Source: Sporocytophaga myxococcoides DSM 11118
Lineage (GTDB): Bacteria > Bacteroidota > Bacteroidia > Cytophagales > Cytophagaceae
DNA length: 64,000 bases
Direction: 5' to 3'
Assembly (NCBI RefSeq): GCF_000426725.1
Contig: NZ_AUFX01000004.1
Location: 310,001 to 374,000 of the forward strand
Below are positions 28,858 to 38,051 of this stretch, one piece after another (the stretch's first letter is position 1; the number at the start of each line of letters is the position of its first letter). Below the pieces are notes generated by a model. The model had not been told where the DNA came from, made no database searches, and saw nothing but the letters and a program-made list of their open reading frames with translations. The position numbers were made by a program, and so were the translations under genes.

Positions 28858-29874
28858 TTAAAACTCCTCATACCCTCCAAGGTAAGTTGCAATAAAATAT
28901 TTCAGATACTTTTTATCATTCTGCAAAACAAACATCTGCTGAATGAGAGCGTCATTCCTTTCACTCAGATCACTAGTCACTTTTCTCAAAAACTTTTCTT
29001 TATTAGAATTCTTCATACACATTCCTTTGTAAACAATCTCATTTTTTGACTTTAAAATATAGAGCCTGTTTTCAAGATCTTTCTTCTGTTCAGAGAGCAC
29101 TTCGTTGTATATTTTTAGCTTATCATCCGCAATTTCCCTTATCCTGGTCTTATCAGAAATCAAAAGGCTTGTTTCAAATTCAAGCAAAGCAAGTAAATCA
29201 TTTTTCTTATAGGCCTCCGTAATTTCCTTACTTATCTCCTCCTTCTCCACCTTTGCAGCTTCATCCATTTCTTTGTCCGGATGAAATATCTTAATTAAGC
29301 CTCTGTAAATCTCTTTAATAGAACGTTTGCGCACCTCATCTTTGGCCGCTTCCTTAGCCACTTTCTTTTTTTCCTTTGAAGTCTTACGCCCTTTTTCTTC
29401 ACCAGAATCATTGCCTTCATCGCTTCCAAAATACCCATCAAAAAACTTGTTAAAGGCTTCATCAAAAGCAGCTTCCTCTTTGCGTAGGTCCTCATTTGAT
29501 CCAGCATTTAGTTGCGTCTCAAACTCCTCGAGCCACTTCCGGACTTCTTCATCATCACTGTACACATTCAGACTTTGGCATTCAGCAATCATGACTTCAA
29601 GCAAATCTTTCTTCAATGCCTTTGATAACTTTTCATTCCAATAGTAATCTGCCAAAATACGGAGACGTTCTTTAGTGAGACCAAAGAAGTCATTCTGCAA
29701 TGGAATTACCTTCTTCTGAAACTCTCTTTGAGCCACATCCAGCGCACGAGAAAGATCTTCCAGATCCTTCTTTAGACTTTTGATTTCTTTAACCTTCTTG
29801 TTAAAGACGTTTTGCTCTTTTGAGAAAGATTCTCCACCATCCAGATCCCCTTGTACTTTTAATATATCTCCCAT
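28858..29874 (-). CDS. J-domain protein with N-terminal coiled coil
   Basis: A 338-residue, highly charged cytoplasmic protein. Residues about 25-55 form a coiled coil (KEIKSLKKDLEDLSRALD). A Lys/Glu-rich linker leads to a J-domain-like segment at about 185-235 with the HPD tripeptide at 198-200 (YRGLIKIFHPDKEM), the site that stimulates Hsp70 ATPase. A second charged helical region follows. It lacks the Gly/Phe and Cys-rich zinc parts of DnaJ, so it is a specialised co-chaperone. It starts 3 bp after the AlkC-like gene, so both are on one transcript. Confidence 0.8.
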   Translation of the reverse strand: MGDILKVQGDLDGGESFSKEQNVFNKKVKEIKSLKKDLEDLSRALDVAQREFQKKVIPLQNDFFGLTKERLRILADYYWNEKLSKALKKDLLEVMIAECQSLNVYSDDEEVRKWLEEFETQLNAGSNEDLRKEEAAFDEAFNKFFDGYFGSDEGNDSGEEKGRKTSKEKKKVAKEAAKDEVRKRSIKEIYRGLIKIFHPDKEMDEAAKVEKEEISKEITEAYKKNDLLALLEFETSLLISDKTRIREIADDKLKIYNEVLSEQKKDLENRLYILKSKNEIVYKGMCMKNSNKEKFLRKVTSDLSERNDALIQQMFVLQNDKKYLKYFIATYLGGYEEF

Positions 29875-29877
29875 ACT

Positions 29878-30984
29878 TTATTTGCTTAAATAAAAATCTT
29901 TTGAGATCAACTCTTTGCCATTTATGACTAATGAAAGCTTATGCTCTCCTGCATAATGCTTCCTTGTGGTAAGGTCTCTAAACGATTGCTTTCGTCTGAA
30001 AGGGTACTTTACATCTGAAGCGTAAATATTTTCAGTGATCTTAAATATCTTTTTATTCTGTTTTCCATTTGCTTTCATATAATAAATAAAATACTCTATG
30101 CGAAGCTTAAGCGGTTCCTTTTCCTTATGAAATAAATCAAAGGAAAAGCATAAATCATCATTAAGAACAATGTCACAATTATCTACTTTAAAATTTTTTA
30201 TTGTAACGCTTTTAGCAGTTGTCAGTCCGAAGAGTGATAAGGCATCCGGATTTGCCTTCTTCAACAAAGTGCGACAACCATGCTTGATAATCCAGTCTGT
30301 TTCATCACATTTTCCCTGCCATTTTAATGCTATCTCTAATACTTTTTCCGGATGGTCTTTAGCTATATCATTAAGGTTATTTGCAACACTTCTCCTGACA
30401 AATTCAGAAGAATCATTTTTCAGATTTTCAAGAACCGGGAAAATCGGTGCAGGATTTTTCTTCAACGATGGAATAGCCATTGCCCAAGGAAGTCTTGGTC
30501 TGCAGCCTTCACTTGCAAGTCGCCTCACATGATAACTTTCATGCTTTGACCATGCAAGCATCGTTTTCATCATCTCCTTAGGATACTTTATTATAAAAGG
30601 CCTGATTGCAAATTCACAGCTGATAATCTGAGTGATGAACTCCATCCCTTTAACAGAAACGTCCAAATGATCAATGCCATATTGCTCAATGATTTCAGGG
30701 AAGAACATCAGTTCTACGCTGGTTTGCTTTATATTCCTCTTCCTTAATTCAGCAATAAGTTTGCATGCAGCGGAGATACATTTATCATAATTTGCTGGCA
30801 GGAAATCTCTCAGTACAGAAGCTATGTGCTTCATCCTTTGCTTGAGCTCTCTTTGCTCCCACTGTTTGTCATAGATTTTCTTGAGAAAAACTTTTCTGTC
30901 AAAATCCTTAATTACAGTGCTTGTAATATCACAGAACTGGTCAAAGAATTCTTTATTATAAATATTTTTAAGTAAGTCAGCCAT
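29878..30984 (-). CDS. AlkC-like DNA alkylation repair glycosylase with C-terminal Ig-like domain
   Basis: A 368-residue protein made of HEAT-like helical repeats (residues 1 to about 255) with the family signature HVRRLASEGCRPRLPWA at 152-168 and a second repeat FVRRSVANNLNDIAKDHPE. Residues about 258-368 are beta-rich and fit the immunoglobulin-like domain described in the AlkC branch of HEAT-repeat glycosylases. AlkC/AlkD enzymes excise N3-alkyl (AlkC) or N7/N3-alkyl purines without base flipping. Lesion range here is inferred. The J-domain gene follows at 3 bp. Confidence 0.85.
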   Translation of the reverse strand: MADLLKNIYNKEFFDQFCDITSTVIKDFDRKVFLKKIYDKQWEQRELKQRMKHIASVLRDFLPANYDKCISAACKLIAELRKRNIKQTSVELMFFPEIIEQYGIDHLDVSVKGMEFITQIISCEFAIRPFIIKYPKEMMKTMLAWSKHESYHVRRLASEGCRPRLPWAMAIPSLKKNPAPIFPVLENLKNDSSEFVRRSVANNLNDIAKDHPEKVLEIALKWQGKCDETDWIIKHGCRTLLKKANPDALSLFGLTTAKSVTIKNFKVDNCDIVLNDDLCFSFDLFHKEKEPLKLRIEYFIYYMKANGKQNKKIFKITENIYASDVKYPFRRKQSFRDLTTRKHYAGEHKLSLVINGKELISKDFYLSK

Positions 30985-31023
30985 TAATAATGCATTAGGT
31001 AATTCTTGGAAATTTAATTATAA

Positions 31024-31057
31024 AAAAGGGGATAAGTATTTCTGCTTATCCCCTTTT
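31024..31057 (-). terminator. Terminator of the FucP-type permease gene
   Basis: A perfect 13-bp stem, AAAAGGGGATAAG with CTTATCCCCTTTT, 8-base loop, followed on the minus strand by TTTTTTATAA. It lies 22 bp after the stop at 31080 and just upstream of the AlkC-like gene. Confidence 0.88.
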
Positions 31058-31079
31058 CATTTTATAAATGAAACACTAA

Positions 31080-32414
31080 TTAATTCTCAACGGGCTTATG
31101 ACCTTTGAATCCGAAGAATGAAATGTACAAATAACAAACAATCGGTATGATCAATGCAAGTTTAAGGTTACCACCAGATATGTCTGCAACTTTTCCGAAC
31201 AGAAGAGGAAGAATTGCTCCACCAACAATAGCTGTGCAAAGTAATCCTGAGGCTTGATCTGTATGCTTTCCAAGACCTTTGATTGCTAAGGTAAAGATTG
31301 TAGGGAACATTAATGAATTAAATAAACCTACTAAAATAAGAGTCCACATGGCAATTATTCCATGACTTGCTATCGATATTAATATTAACGATATAGCACC
31401 AATTGCGAATACACCCAAAACTTTTCCTGGCTTAAATTTAGATAGAATAAATGTACCTAAAAACCGTCCAACCATTGCACCTCCCCAATAATAGGACACA
31501 TATGTTCCTGCCTCTTTTGCAGACATAGCCATTATATCTTTCATTCCGAGATAATTCACAATATGACTACCAATAGCAACCTCAGCCCCAACATAAGTAA
31601 AGATACCTACCATACCAAGTATCAAATGGCGATACTGCCAAACGCTGCTTTTCTCAACCATTCCTTCAGTATTTATCTCACTATCTCCATGGCCAATTGC
31701 TGGCAGCTTCATAAAGAATAAAGTACCACCAATTAATAACATAACTGCGGCAATGGATAAATAGGTACCTTGAAGGTATACAAGCTCTGTTTTGGCTAAT
31801 ATATCATTTAAAATAGCATTAAGGTTCGGAGAAAGATCTGCATATGATTCCAATTTATCCAAACCTGTTGGCATTTCAGGAAGCTTTGAAAGGATAAGAT
31901 AACTACCAACATGTGGAGCCGCAAATGTACCAAAAGAATTTAAAGCTTGAGTTAAAGTAAGTCTTGCAGATGCCGTTGATGGGCTTCCCAGAACTGCTAC
32001 ATAGGGATTTCCTGCAACCTGAAGTAGAGTAATTCCAGTTGCGAGGATAAATAATGCTGCCAAGAAAAGACCATACACTCTTAATTCTGCAGCAGGATAA
32101 AACAAAACACATCCTATTGCAGCAATCACAAAACCTGTGATCATAATTGCCTTGTAACCATACTTCTGCACAAGCCTTCCTCCAGGAATAGACATCACGA
32201 AATATGCACTGAAAAAGCAAAAATTAATAAGGTTTACCTGTGTATAGTTCAGCTTAAATATCACCTTCAGATACGGTATCAAAATATCATTAAAACAAGT
32301 AATGAAACCCATCATGAAGAACAGAACCATGAGGGAGCTAAGGGCAGTACCATATTTCTGGTTACTGTCAAGATTGGCGGAAGATATCTTCCCCGACGGA
32401 GCGCTAATTGCCAT
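31080..32414 (-). CDS. FucP-family sugar:H+ symporter (MFS)
   Basis: A 444-residue permease with about 12 membrane helices. The stretches LMVLFFMMGFITCFNDILIPYLK and FFSAYFVMSIPGGRLVQKYGYK are typical of the FHS family (FucP/GluP), as is GNPYVAVLGSPSTASARLTLTQALNSFGT. These proteins import L-fucose, glucose or galactose with protons; which sugar is not decidable. It is a single-gene unit with its own terminator. Confidence 0.92.
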   Translation of the reverse strand: MAISAPSGKISSANLDSNQKYGTALSSLMVLFFMMGFITCFNDILIPYLKVIFKLNYTQVNLINFCFFSAYFVMSIPGGRLVQKYGYKAIMITGFVIAAIGCVLFYPAAELRVYGLFLAALFILATGITLLQVAGNPYVAVLGSPSTASARLTLTQALNSFGTFAAPHVGSYLILSKLPEMPTGLDKLESYADLSPNLNAILNDILAKTELVYLQGTYLSIAAVMLLIGGTLFFMKLPAIGHGDSEINTEGMVEKSSVWQYRHLILGMVGIFTYVGAEVAIGSHIVNYLGMKDIMAMSAKEAGTYVSYYWGGAMVGRFLGTFILSKFKPGKVLGVFAIGAISLILISIASHGIIAMWTLILVGLFNSLMFPTIFTLAIKGLGKHTDQASGLLCTAIVGGAILPLLFGKVADISGGNLKLALIIPIVCYLYISFFGFKGHKPVEN

Positions 32415-32876
32415 TTGGTATATTGTGTTAGTTTTTCCTAAATAAAGACTTTAAATATAAGACTTTTTACTGTCTTATTATAATTTTCATATCCAAAAAA
32501 GCTTTCCAAACTATAGAGACAGAGGCTTGATAAACAAATATTTACTCAAATTTAGGTATTAAAATCCCATACACTTTTTGGCCAGGTAAATATGTCTTAC
32601 AATATCTATATTTTAAAAAAAACAGGCTACTCCTTTCAGAGACAGCCTGTTCAGAAAAAGCAAAATCGATTTATTCCTCCCGTTAAGTGTACCACTAAAA
32701 AGCAAAAAAAAGTCTTTATTAAATTATAATTCCTGCTATTGATATAATTAACAATGTAAAGCTAAAGGTCCAATGTTAAGACATGGTTTAAGTAGTGTTA
32801 AGTTAAATTTAAGAACTTATGAGAAGATCGAAATGAGCTGGTATTCAGCGAGCTTATCACTTAAAAATTTTAATAC
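32415..32876. other. Intergenic region between the FucP-type permease and SGNH hydrolase genes
   Basis: A 462-bp AT-rich gap. It should hold the permease promoter at its left side and contains a terminator for the SGNH gene (32621-32651). I see no gene in it. Confidence 0.5.
32621..32651 (-). terminator. Terminator downstream of the SGNH hydrolase gene
   Basis: An 8-bp stem, AACAGGCT with AGCCTGTT, followed on the minus strand by a run of eight T. It lies about 225 bp after the stop at 32877, so a long 3' untranslated region is implied. Confidence 0.7.
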
Positions 32877-33644
32877 TTATATCAATCTATTTTCTACCAC
32901 GTAATCAGCTATCTCCCTTCCCCATACTTCATAGGATAACTTAGAAGGATGAACGCCGTCACAGAATAAGTCATTCATAGTAAGTCCCGGATCAATCCTG
33001 TGAGACCAGTTCTTATGGTTAATTTCTTTACTCATAAAATAAACCTGATTATTATTTCTGCACACTTCTTTCATCGTTTTGGAGTAAAGGAAAACCAGCC
33101 CACCGAATATGCTTTTAAACAAAATTGAAAAAGCCGGGCAATACCTAAGTGGTGGCATTGCTGCTATTACAATAGGACAGCTAATATTTCTATTTCTTAC
33201 AGAGACAATTATATCCGTAATTCCTTTCTTCCATTGTAAAGGACTTTTAATTTCAAATGCATCATTCGCTCCAAGGCCAATAACAATAAGATCAATAGGT
33301 TTTTTGGGCAAGAGGGAAATCAGTTTTTCATTTACTACTTCTGCTGAATACCCTGTATTGGCAATCACATCCCAGTTAACTTTTTTACCACTATACTCAT
33401 AGAGAGCCCTGGCAATATTACCAGTAAGACCTTGTTTATGATCATCTACTCCAACACCCGCTACTGTAGATTCACCTATAGCAACAAGGTTAAATGGATC
33501 ACCATTGCCGATACATCCAGTTCTGTTTTTTTCAGCTTCAGGCAAAACAGGAATTTTTCTCTTTAAGATTTTTCCCTGAATAATTATTATCGGAAGCATT
33601 GGAATGCTCAATAAACATCCTATAAGATATATTACTTGATACAT
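32877..33644 (-). CDS. Membrane-anchored SGNH/GDSL hydrolase
   Basis: A 255-residue protein. Residues 1-24 are hydrophobic and act as signal or anchor. The SGNH blocks are present: catalytic Ser59 in AIGESTVAG, the Gly and Asn blocks in GLGANDAFEI, and Asp/His in DGVHPSKLSYEVWG. The family contains lipases, acyl-esterases and deacetylases of glycans. It starts 32 bp after the membrane protease gene, on the same strand, so they may be cotranscribed. Substrate unknown. Confidence 0.88.
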   Translation of the reverse strand: MYQVIYLIGCLLSIPMLPIIIIQGKILKRKIPVLPEAEKNRTGCIGNGDPFNLVAIGESTVAGVGVDDHKQGLTGNIARALYEYSGKKVNWDVIANTGYSAEVVNEKLISLLPKKPIDLIVIGLGANDAFEIKSPLQWKKGITDIIVSVRNRNISCPIVIAAMPPLRYCPAFSILFKSIFGGLVFLYSKTMKEVCRNNNQVYFMSKEINHKNWSHRIDPGLTMNDLFCDGVHPSKLSYEVWGREIADYVVENRLI

Positions 33645-33676
33645 CTATATTTCTTTATTTACTATCAAACATTCTA

Positions 33677-35686
33677 TTACACTAAAACTGAATAGTCACT
33701 ATAAGGAGCATTTGCACCCATAAAATTTGAAAACTTAACAGCATAAGAAAACTTACTATCTGAAGCTATGATGATTCCAAGCGGAAAACCAGCATTGTCA
33801 ATAACCACAGCACCTGAATCTCCATTTTCAGCAGGAGCAACCATGGCTCCATCTACTTTGTATTTTACAATTGAAAAAAGATCTTTCAGCAAGTAAGTAT
33901 TACCATCTGCATACAATATAGATTTGCTCACTGTTTCATTATAAATAACAGCATTTTGCTTATTGGATTGCTTGCTTTTAAAGGTAACTTCTGTCTCATT
34001 CAATGCATCTGAAATAGTCAGCCTTCTCCAACCTCTTGTTATATTTTGTGATTTATTAAAGCCGGAATAACTCCCTTGAGAACTAAATTCACCTATTCCA
34101 ATATCAAAATTATCTGTCAAAGCTCCATCGACCAAATAACCAATGATATTGTCATTTCCGTTTGCAATTAGGTCATTGTTTCCAGTATTCGTCCTCCAGG
34201 CTGTATCACCTTTTAATACATGCCAGCAGGAAAGAAAATAGGTTTTATCAGATTCATTCTTTCTTAAAAGACAACCCATGGCACCGAAACCATTGACTCT
34301 TGTCAGATTACCGACTTCTGCCCCACCTGTAAGATCATTTGTTACAGGTTCATTATTGATTATATAATTGACAGGTACAGATTTAAATTCCTTACCTAAC
34401 TTCTTTTCTGCATTCTTTTGAACTGATATATCCTGCACATTTACTTCAATAGCCTTAAACTTTTCTGAGCCTGATTTTATATATCCAAATTCTACAGACC
34501 ATACGCCTGTAGTTGTTTGCAACTCTTTCCTTGCTTCTTCAATGATTTCCGGATCTAATGGCTTATAAATTCTATTTAAAACTTCATTTGAAGGACGCAA
34601 AAACTCTGTTGATTTTTCCTCTACCTGGAAAACAGACTTCTTCTCAGGTTTTACTCCAGTTCCTCTTATTGAAACAAGCTTTCTTAGTAAATCAAACCAA
34701 AAAGGTGCTCCAAGTGAAAGGGCAATGGCAGTGATTACCAATCCCCAGAAGTTTGAAGTAAAGGGATTAAGAGCACGAAAAGGAAGCTTAGCGTTGAACA
34801 TGTATTTACCGAACCCAATTTTACTGTCAGGTACATTATCCCACCCGATGCCCATAACCATATTTGCTCTATCAGCTTCAGCCAATAATGTTTTGTATTT
34901 TGCAGAAGTTTGTGAATCAGAAAAATTATCGTTTAAAATATATCCGGAAGATTGAGAAGAGGAATCACAGGAATGTACAGCCATTGATATCACTTTTTCT
35001 CTGGCAGCCTTATCAGCAGACAACTTTTGTGTAATTGCGATACTGTCCACATTAAATATAATGGCAATAACAAATCCGGAAAAGAATAGTATCCATTGGA
35101 TCTTGCGCTTATACCAGCCACTTGCTCTGTCCATTGTATCATCAAACCAGCTTTCGAGCTTCTTCTGAAACAAAAGTTCATCACGCCCGGAGTCGTTGAA
35201 TAGATTGGTCAACTGCTTCAAGGTTTCCGGCTGAATCTGAAAGGTATTAAATCTAAGACAATAATCGATCTGTTCTGAAACGGAGGTTCCTGCACCTCTC
35301 TCCTTCAACATGTTTACTATAGTGGTTGCAAAATTCTCAGCACTCAGATAAGAAGGGAGCTGGCTCTCTGTAAATTTATGTTTTACAGCTTCAAGTTTTG
35401 AAAGGTATTTTATTGAAGGGTACTCGTAAAATTTTTGAGCAAATGTGGCTGGTTTATACTCTTTCCTACTTAAAGCTTTTCTGACCAGTAATTTAATACT
35501 ACTTCCTACCGAATCATTCTTAGCAAAGCTATCAGTCAACATTCTATTAATGGCTTCATAGAGAACCTTTGATCTCAAGCCGAGCCAGGTAGAAACTATT
35601 TCTCCAATTACTGTGACCAGCAGACTGTATAACAAATAAATGAATACCAGACCGATAACTACATCTAATGCAACTGAGTTAAACAT
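33677..35686 (-). CDS. Membrane protein with C-terminal trypsin-like serine protease domain
   Basis: A 669-residue protein in two parts. Residues 1 to about 340 hold three likely membrane helices (about 8-30, 195-215 and 315-335) and soluble helical stretches; GAPFWFDLLRKLVSIRGTG after the third helix marks a conserved membrane module. Residues about 430-669 look like a chymotrypsin-fold protease with the triad His489 (FLSCWHVL), Asp528 (DNFDIGIGEF) and Ser624 (ENGDSGAVV). The triad spacing fits the fold. I know no characterised protein with this combination. Regulation and substrate are unknown. Confidence 0.75.
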   Translation of the reverse strand: MFNSVALDVVIGLVFIYLLYSLLVTVIGEIVSTWLGLRSKVLYEAINRMLTDSFAKNDSVGSSIKLLVRKALSRKEYKPATFAQKFYEYPSIKYLSKLEAVKHKFTESQLPSYLSAENFATTIVNMLKERGAGTSVSEQIDYCLRFNTFQIQPETLKQLTNLFNDSGRDELLFQKKLESWFDDTMDRASGWYKRKIQWILFFSGFVIAIIFNVDSIAITQKLSADKAAREKVISMAVHSCDSSSQSSGYILNDNFSDSQTSAKYKTLLAEADRANMVMGIGWDNVPDSKIGFGKYMFNAKLPFRALNPFTSNFWGLVITAIALSLGAPFWFDLLRKLVSIRGTGVKPEKKSVFQVEEKSTEFLRPSNEVLNRIYKPLDPEIIEEARKELQTTTGVWSVEFGYIKSGSEKFKAIEVNVQDISVQKNAEKKLGKEFKSVPVNYIINNEPVTNDLTGGAEVGNLTRVNGFGAMGCLLRKNESDKTYFLSCWHVLKGDTAWRTNTGNNDLIANGNDNIIGYLVDGALTDNFDIGIGEFSSQGSYSGFNKSQNITRGWRRLTISDALNETEVTFKSKQSNKQNAVIYNETVSKSILYADGNTYLLKDLFSIVKYKVDGAMVAPAENGDSGAVVIDNAGFPLGIIIASDSKFSYAVKFSNFMGANAPYSDYSVLV

Positions 35687-35875
35687 TTTGGTTGAAATTT
35701 AAAAAAGTTAAAAATGACATTAAGGCTGTTAAAAATTATACCGAACATTACTACTCTAACACTCTCAATATCAAGCTAAAAATAAAGAAAAACTTTAAGT
35801 ATTTACAAAAAATGATTTATAAAAAGATAATTACTTATTCTTCTCAAAAAATTTGACAGTTCTGAATCGCCAGGC

Positions 35876-36067
35876 TTAATTCAGCTTTGCAATAACTTTT
35901 CTTATGTAGAACATATTTGCCCAGAAAATTCCTAAAGCAAGTAAAAAGCCGCACACTGCCATTGTTGTAGAAGAACTCAACAGCAAGGATGTTATAGGAG
36001 AAATGAGCAACATATCCCCTATAAGAACTACGGGAATAAGAAAGAATATCCAATTGGACTTGTTCAT
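35876..36067 (-). CDS. Small two-helix membrane protein (63 residues)
   Basis: This frame encodes two hydrophobic helices (about residues 7-29 and 34-55) with a positively charged end (IRKVIAKLN). It is preferred over an overlapping minus frame because of this membrane pattern. It lies 20 bp after the GNAT gene. No family is recognised. Confidence 0.55.
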   Translation of the reverse strand: MNKSNWIFFLIPVVLIGDMLLISPITSLLLSSSTTMAVCGFLLALGIFWANMFYIRKVIAKLN

Positions 36068-36087
36068 ACTATGATCTATATTAAAAA

Positions 36088-36657
36088 CTATTCAGTGAAA
36101 ACACTAGGATACCGTACAACTCCTGCAGCATCAGCCAAAGCATTTTCTTTTAATTCCAGGGCCATAAATACTTCATCAGGAACATCAAATGGAAATTGAA
36201 CATTCCATTTTGAAGCTTTCATAAAACCAAACTTCTTATAATACTCCGGATGCCCCAAGACTATAACGGACTCAAATCCTAATTCTTTTGCTTTTGCCAG
36301 ACCATATTTCATAAGCCTTGATCCTATGCCCTGACGCTGAACTTCCGGAAGCACTGATAGAGGAGCCAATGCAAGTGATTCTTTAGTTTTATTCGCCACA
36401 ATATTCACTATAGTAAAGAGTATATGACCAACCAGTTGATTATCCAATTCTGCAACAAGAGACAATTTAGGAATAAAATTCTCTGTATGTCTAAGTTTCT
36501 GAACAAGTATATGTTCTTTATGATTAGAGTAATCAGCATTAAGGAAAGCTTCCTGAATAAGCTTTTCTGTAACATCATAATCACTTTGGTTTTCTTGCCT
36601 GATATTTATAATCACAATGATATTGGCTTTCAGCAAACAAGCTACAAAAAAAAGCAC
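36088..36657 (-). CDS. GNAT-family N-acetyltransferase (YhbS-like)
   Basis: The C-terminal two thirds match a YhbS-type acetyltransferase: the acetyl-CoA motif VLPEVQRQGIGSRLMKYGL and the later VLGHPEYYKKFGF. The first ~17 residues are hydrophobic and atypical; a GTG at 36615 (giving a start close to IINIRQENQSDYD) is a more plausible initiation site, making about 175 residues. The acceptor is unknown. Confidence 0.88.
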   Translation of the reverse strand: MLFFVACLLKANIIVIINIRQENQSDYDVTEKLIQEAFLNADYSNHKEHILVQKLRHTENFIPKLSLVAELDNQLVGHILFTIVNIVANKTKESLALAPLSVLPEVQRQGIGSRLMKYGLAKAKELGFESVIVLGHPEYYKKFGFMKASKWNVQFPFDVPDEVFMALELKENALADAAGVVRYPSVFTE

Positions 36658-36704
36658 GAAAATTTCCTTGCTATCTTTTTAAAATCGGCAAATGTCCGCA
36701 GAAA

Positions 36705-37205
36705 TTATTTCACTGCCTCAATGTACATTAAGTCATTTTGTGTATCACAAATTACTATAGCTTCCATACAACTGTTGGATATGATCTGATAGTAACCATC
36801 AGAGTGAAAAACATTATAATCTCTTCCAGAGCCAAATTCCATAGCTTTAGTACGTATATCTTCATTAAGACTTCGTTCAGGATTGAAAATTATAGGCCTT
36901 CCATCAAGAAACTTACTTTTCTCTATTTTAGTTAGTTGCTTTAATGACGATCTGCTGATTGGCAAACTATTCTGAAGCTTGTAGCCCCTATCGGGCATTT
37001 TTACAATAGCTATCATGTGACTGACTTTTTCAGTAGTCTTATATTCCTGATAGAATTGATAAACGACATCATACTTCTCATTAAAATTGAATGCCTGTAA
37101 TATTTTGTTATCAGGCCTTTTTAACTTTGTGATGTTCTCATTTTTAAACGAGCATCCACAGAGAAGAAATAGTAATAAATAACACTCTGTAAAAATTAAC
37201 CTCAT
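36705..37205 (-). CDS. Hypothetical lipoprotein
   Basis: The open frame runs to 37283, but the ATG at 37205 gives a proper lipoprotein signal with Cys18 in LLCGC; the product then has 166 residues. The mature part has no recognised domain. The C-terminal region ends in a Cys pair context (SNSCMEAIVICDTQND). Neighbours are unrelated. Confidence 0.65.
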   Translation of the reverse strand: MRLIFTECYLLLFLLCGCSFKNENITKLKRPDNKILQAFNFNEKYDVVYQFYQEYKTTEKVSHMIAIVKMPDRGYKLQNSLPISRSSLKQLTKIEKSKFLDGRPIIFNPERSLNEDIRTKAMEFGSGRDYNVFHSDGYYQIISNSCMEAIVICDTQNDLMYIEAVK

Positions 37206-37437
37206 ATTAAAATACCATAACCAAATCCATACTAAAAATGGCCTGTGATTATCTCGTACACAATAACAATAGTTATTGTACAATACATAAGCCAGTTAAT
37301 GCTGATCAAAATAGTAATCCTGCCTCGCAGAGCAAGTTTAAACGGCATACTGAAACCTAAGTTTCACTTATGTGCGCGAATACGGATTAAATCCATTACA
37401 ACAATCTGACAATGAATACATTTAAGTCACCTTTAGC

Positions 37438-37737
37438 TTATTTTAATTTTAGGAGATTATTATAAAGCATATTGGCTAACTCATTCTGCCTGGAATAAAA
37501 CTCAGAGATCTCCAGCTTGCAAAACCCTTCAACATATTGAACATACATATCTGCAACAGCTTCACGCTCTTTATCATCAAAGTTCATCAGTTCAAATATT
37601 GGGATATAAAGGTCAGTATAATAATATCCGGAGGTAAAGCCAGCCTCTTGCATACTCGCAAGTAATTTATTCGCTCTTAAATCTGCTTTTATTAAAAACA
37701 GAATAAGACTTCCTGAGTCAGAGATCAATTTTTCCAT
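37438..37737 (-). CDS. Hypothetical protein (99 residues)
   Basis: A small soluble, mostly helical protein without signal peptide. It is acidic in its middle (FDDKEREAVADMYVQYVEG) and not of a family I recognise. It stands alone, divergent from the PCMD-like gene at 38052. Confidence 0.55.
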   Translation of the reverse strand: MEKLISDSGSLILFLIKADLRANKLLASMQEAGFTSGYYYTDLYIPIFELMNFDDKEREAVADMYVQYVEGFCKLEISEFYSRQNELANMLYNNLLKLK

Positions 37738-38051
37738 AGCCGTTGTAAAAATTATTAATACAAATCTAAAGATATATTTGAAACAAAAAATCTTATGGGG
37801 TAATTTTCAAGCAATTAATTTCTTTTATGTAACTATATCTTATAAAGAAGCAGCTAATGGAGAGAGCTTAGAAACGCTACAAAATTTTCTTTCTACAAAT
37901 CGCAAAATTATTCTACAAACAAGAACCAAAAGCTACCTCAGTACAAGTATATTACCTTTAAGCACGATTAATACGCCAATGCCACTCTCTTAAATTGGAA
38001 AGCATCGCATTCATTTTTTTGTATATTAGCAAGAACAAAAATTAATAATCT
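37738..38051. other. Divergent intergenic region
   Basis: A 314-bp gap between the 99-residue gene (minus) and the PCMD-like gene (plus). It must hold both promoters. I see no RNA gene; a long plus frame inside it looks like chance. Confidence 0.45.

Noticed and set aside
35844-36053. A 69-residue minus frame overlapping the small membrane protein
   Set aside because: The overlapping frame at 35876-36067 has two clean membrane helices; this one has a mixed, implausible composition.
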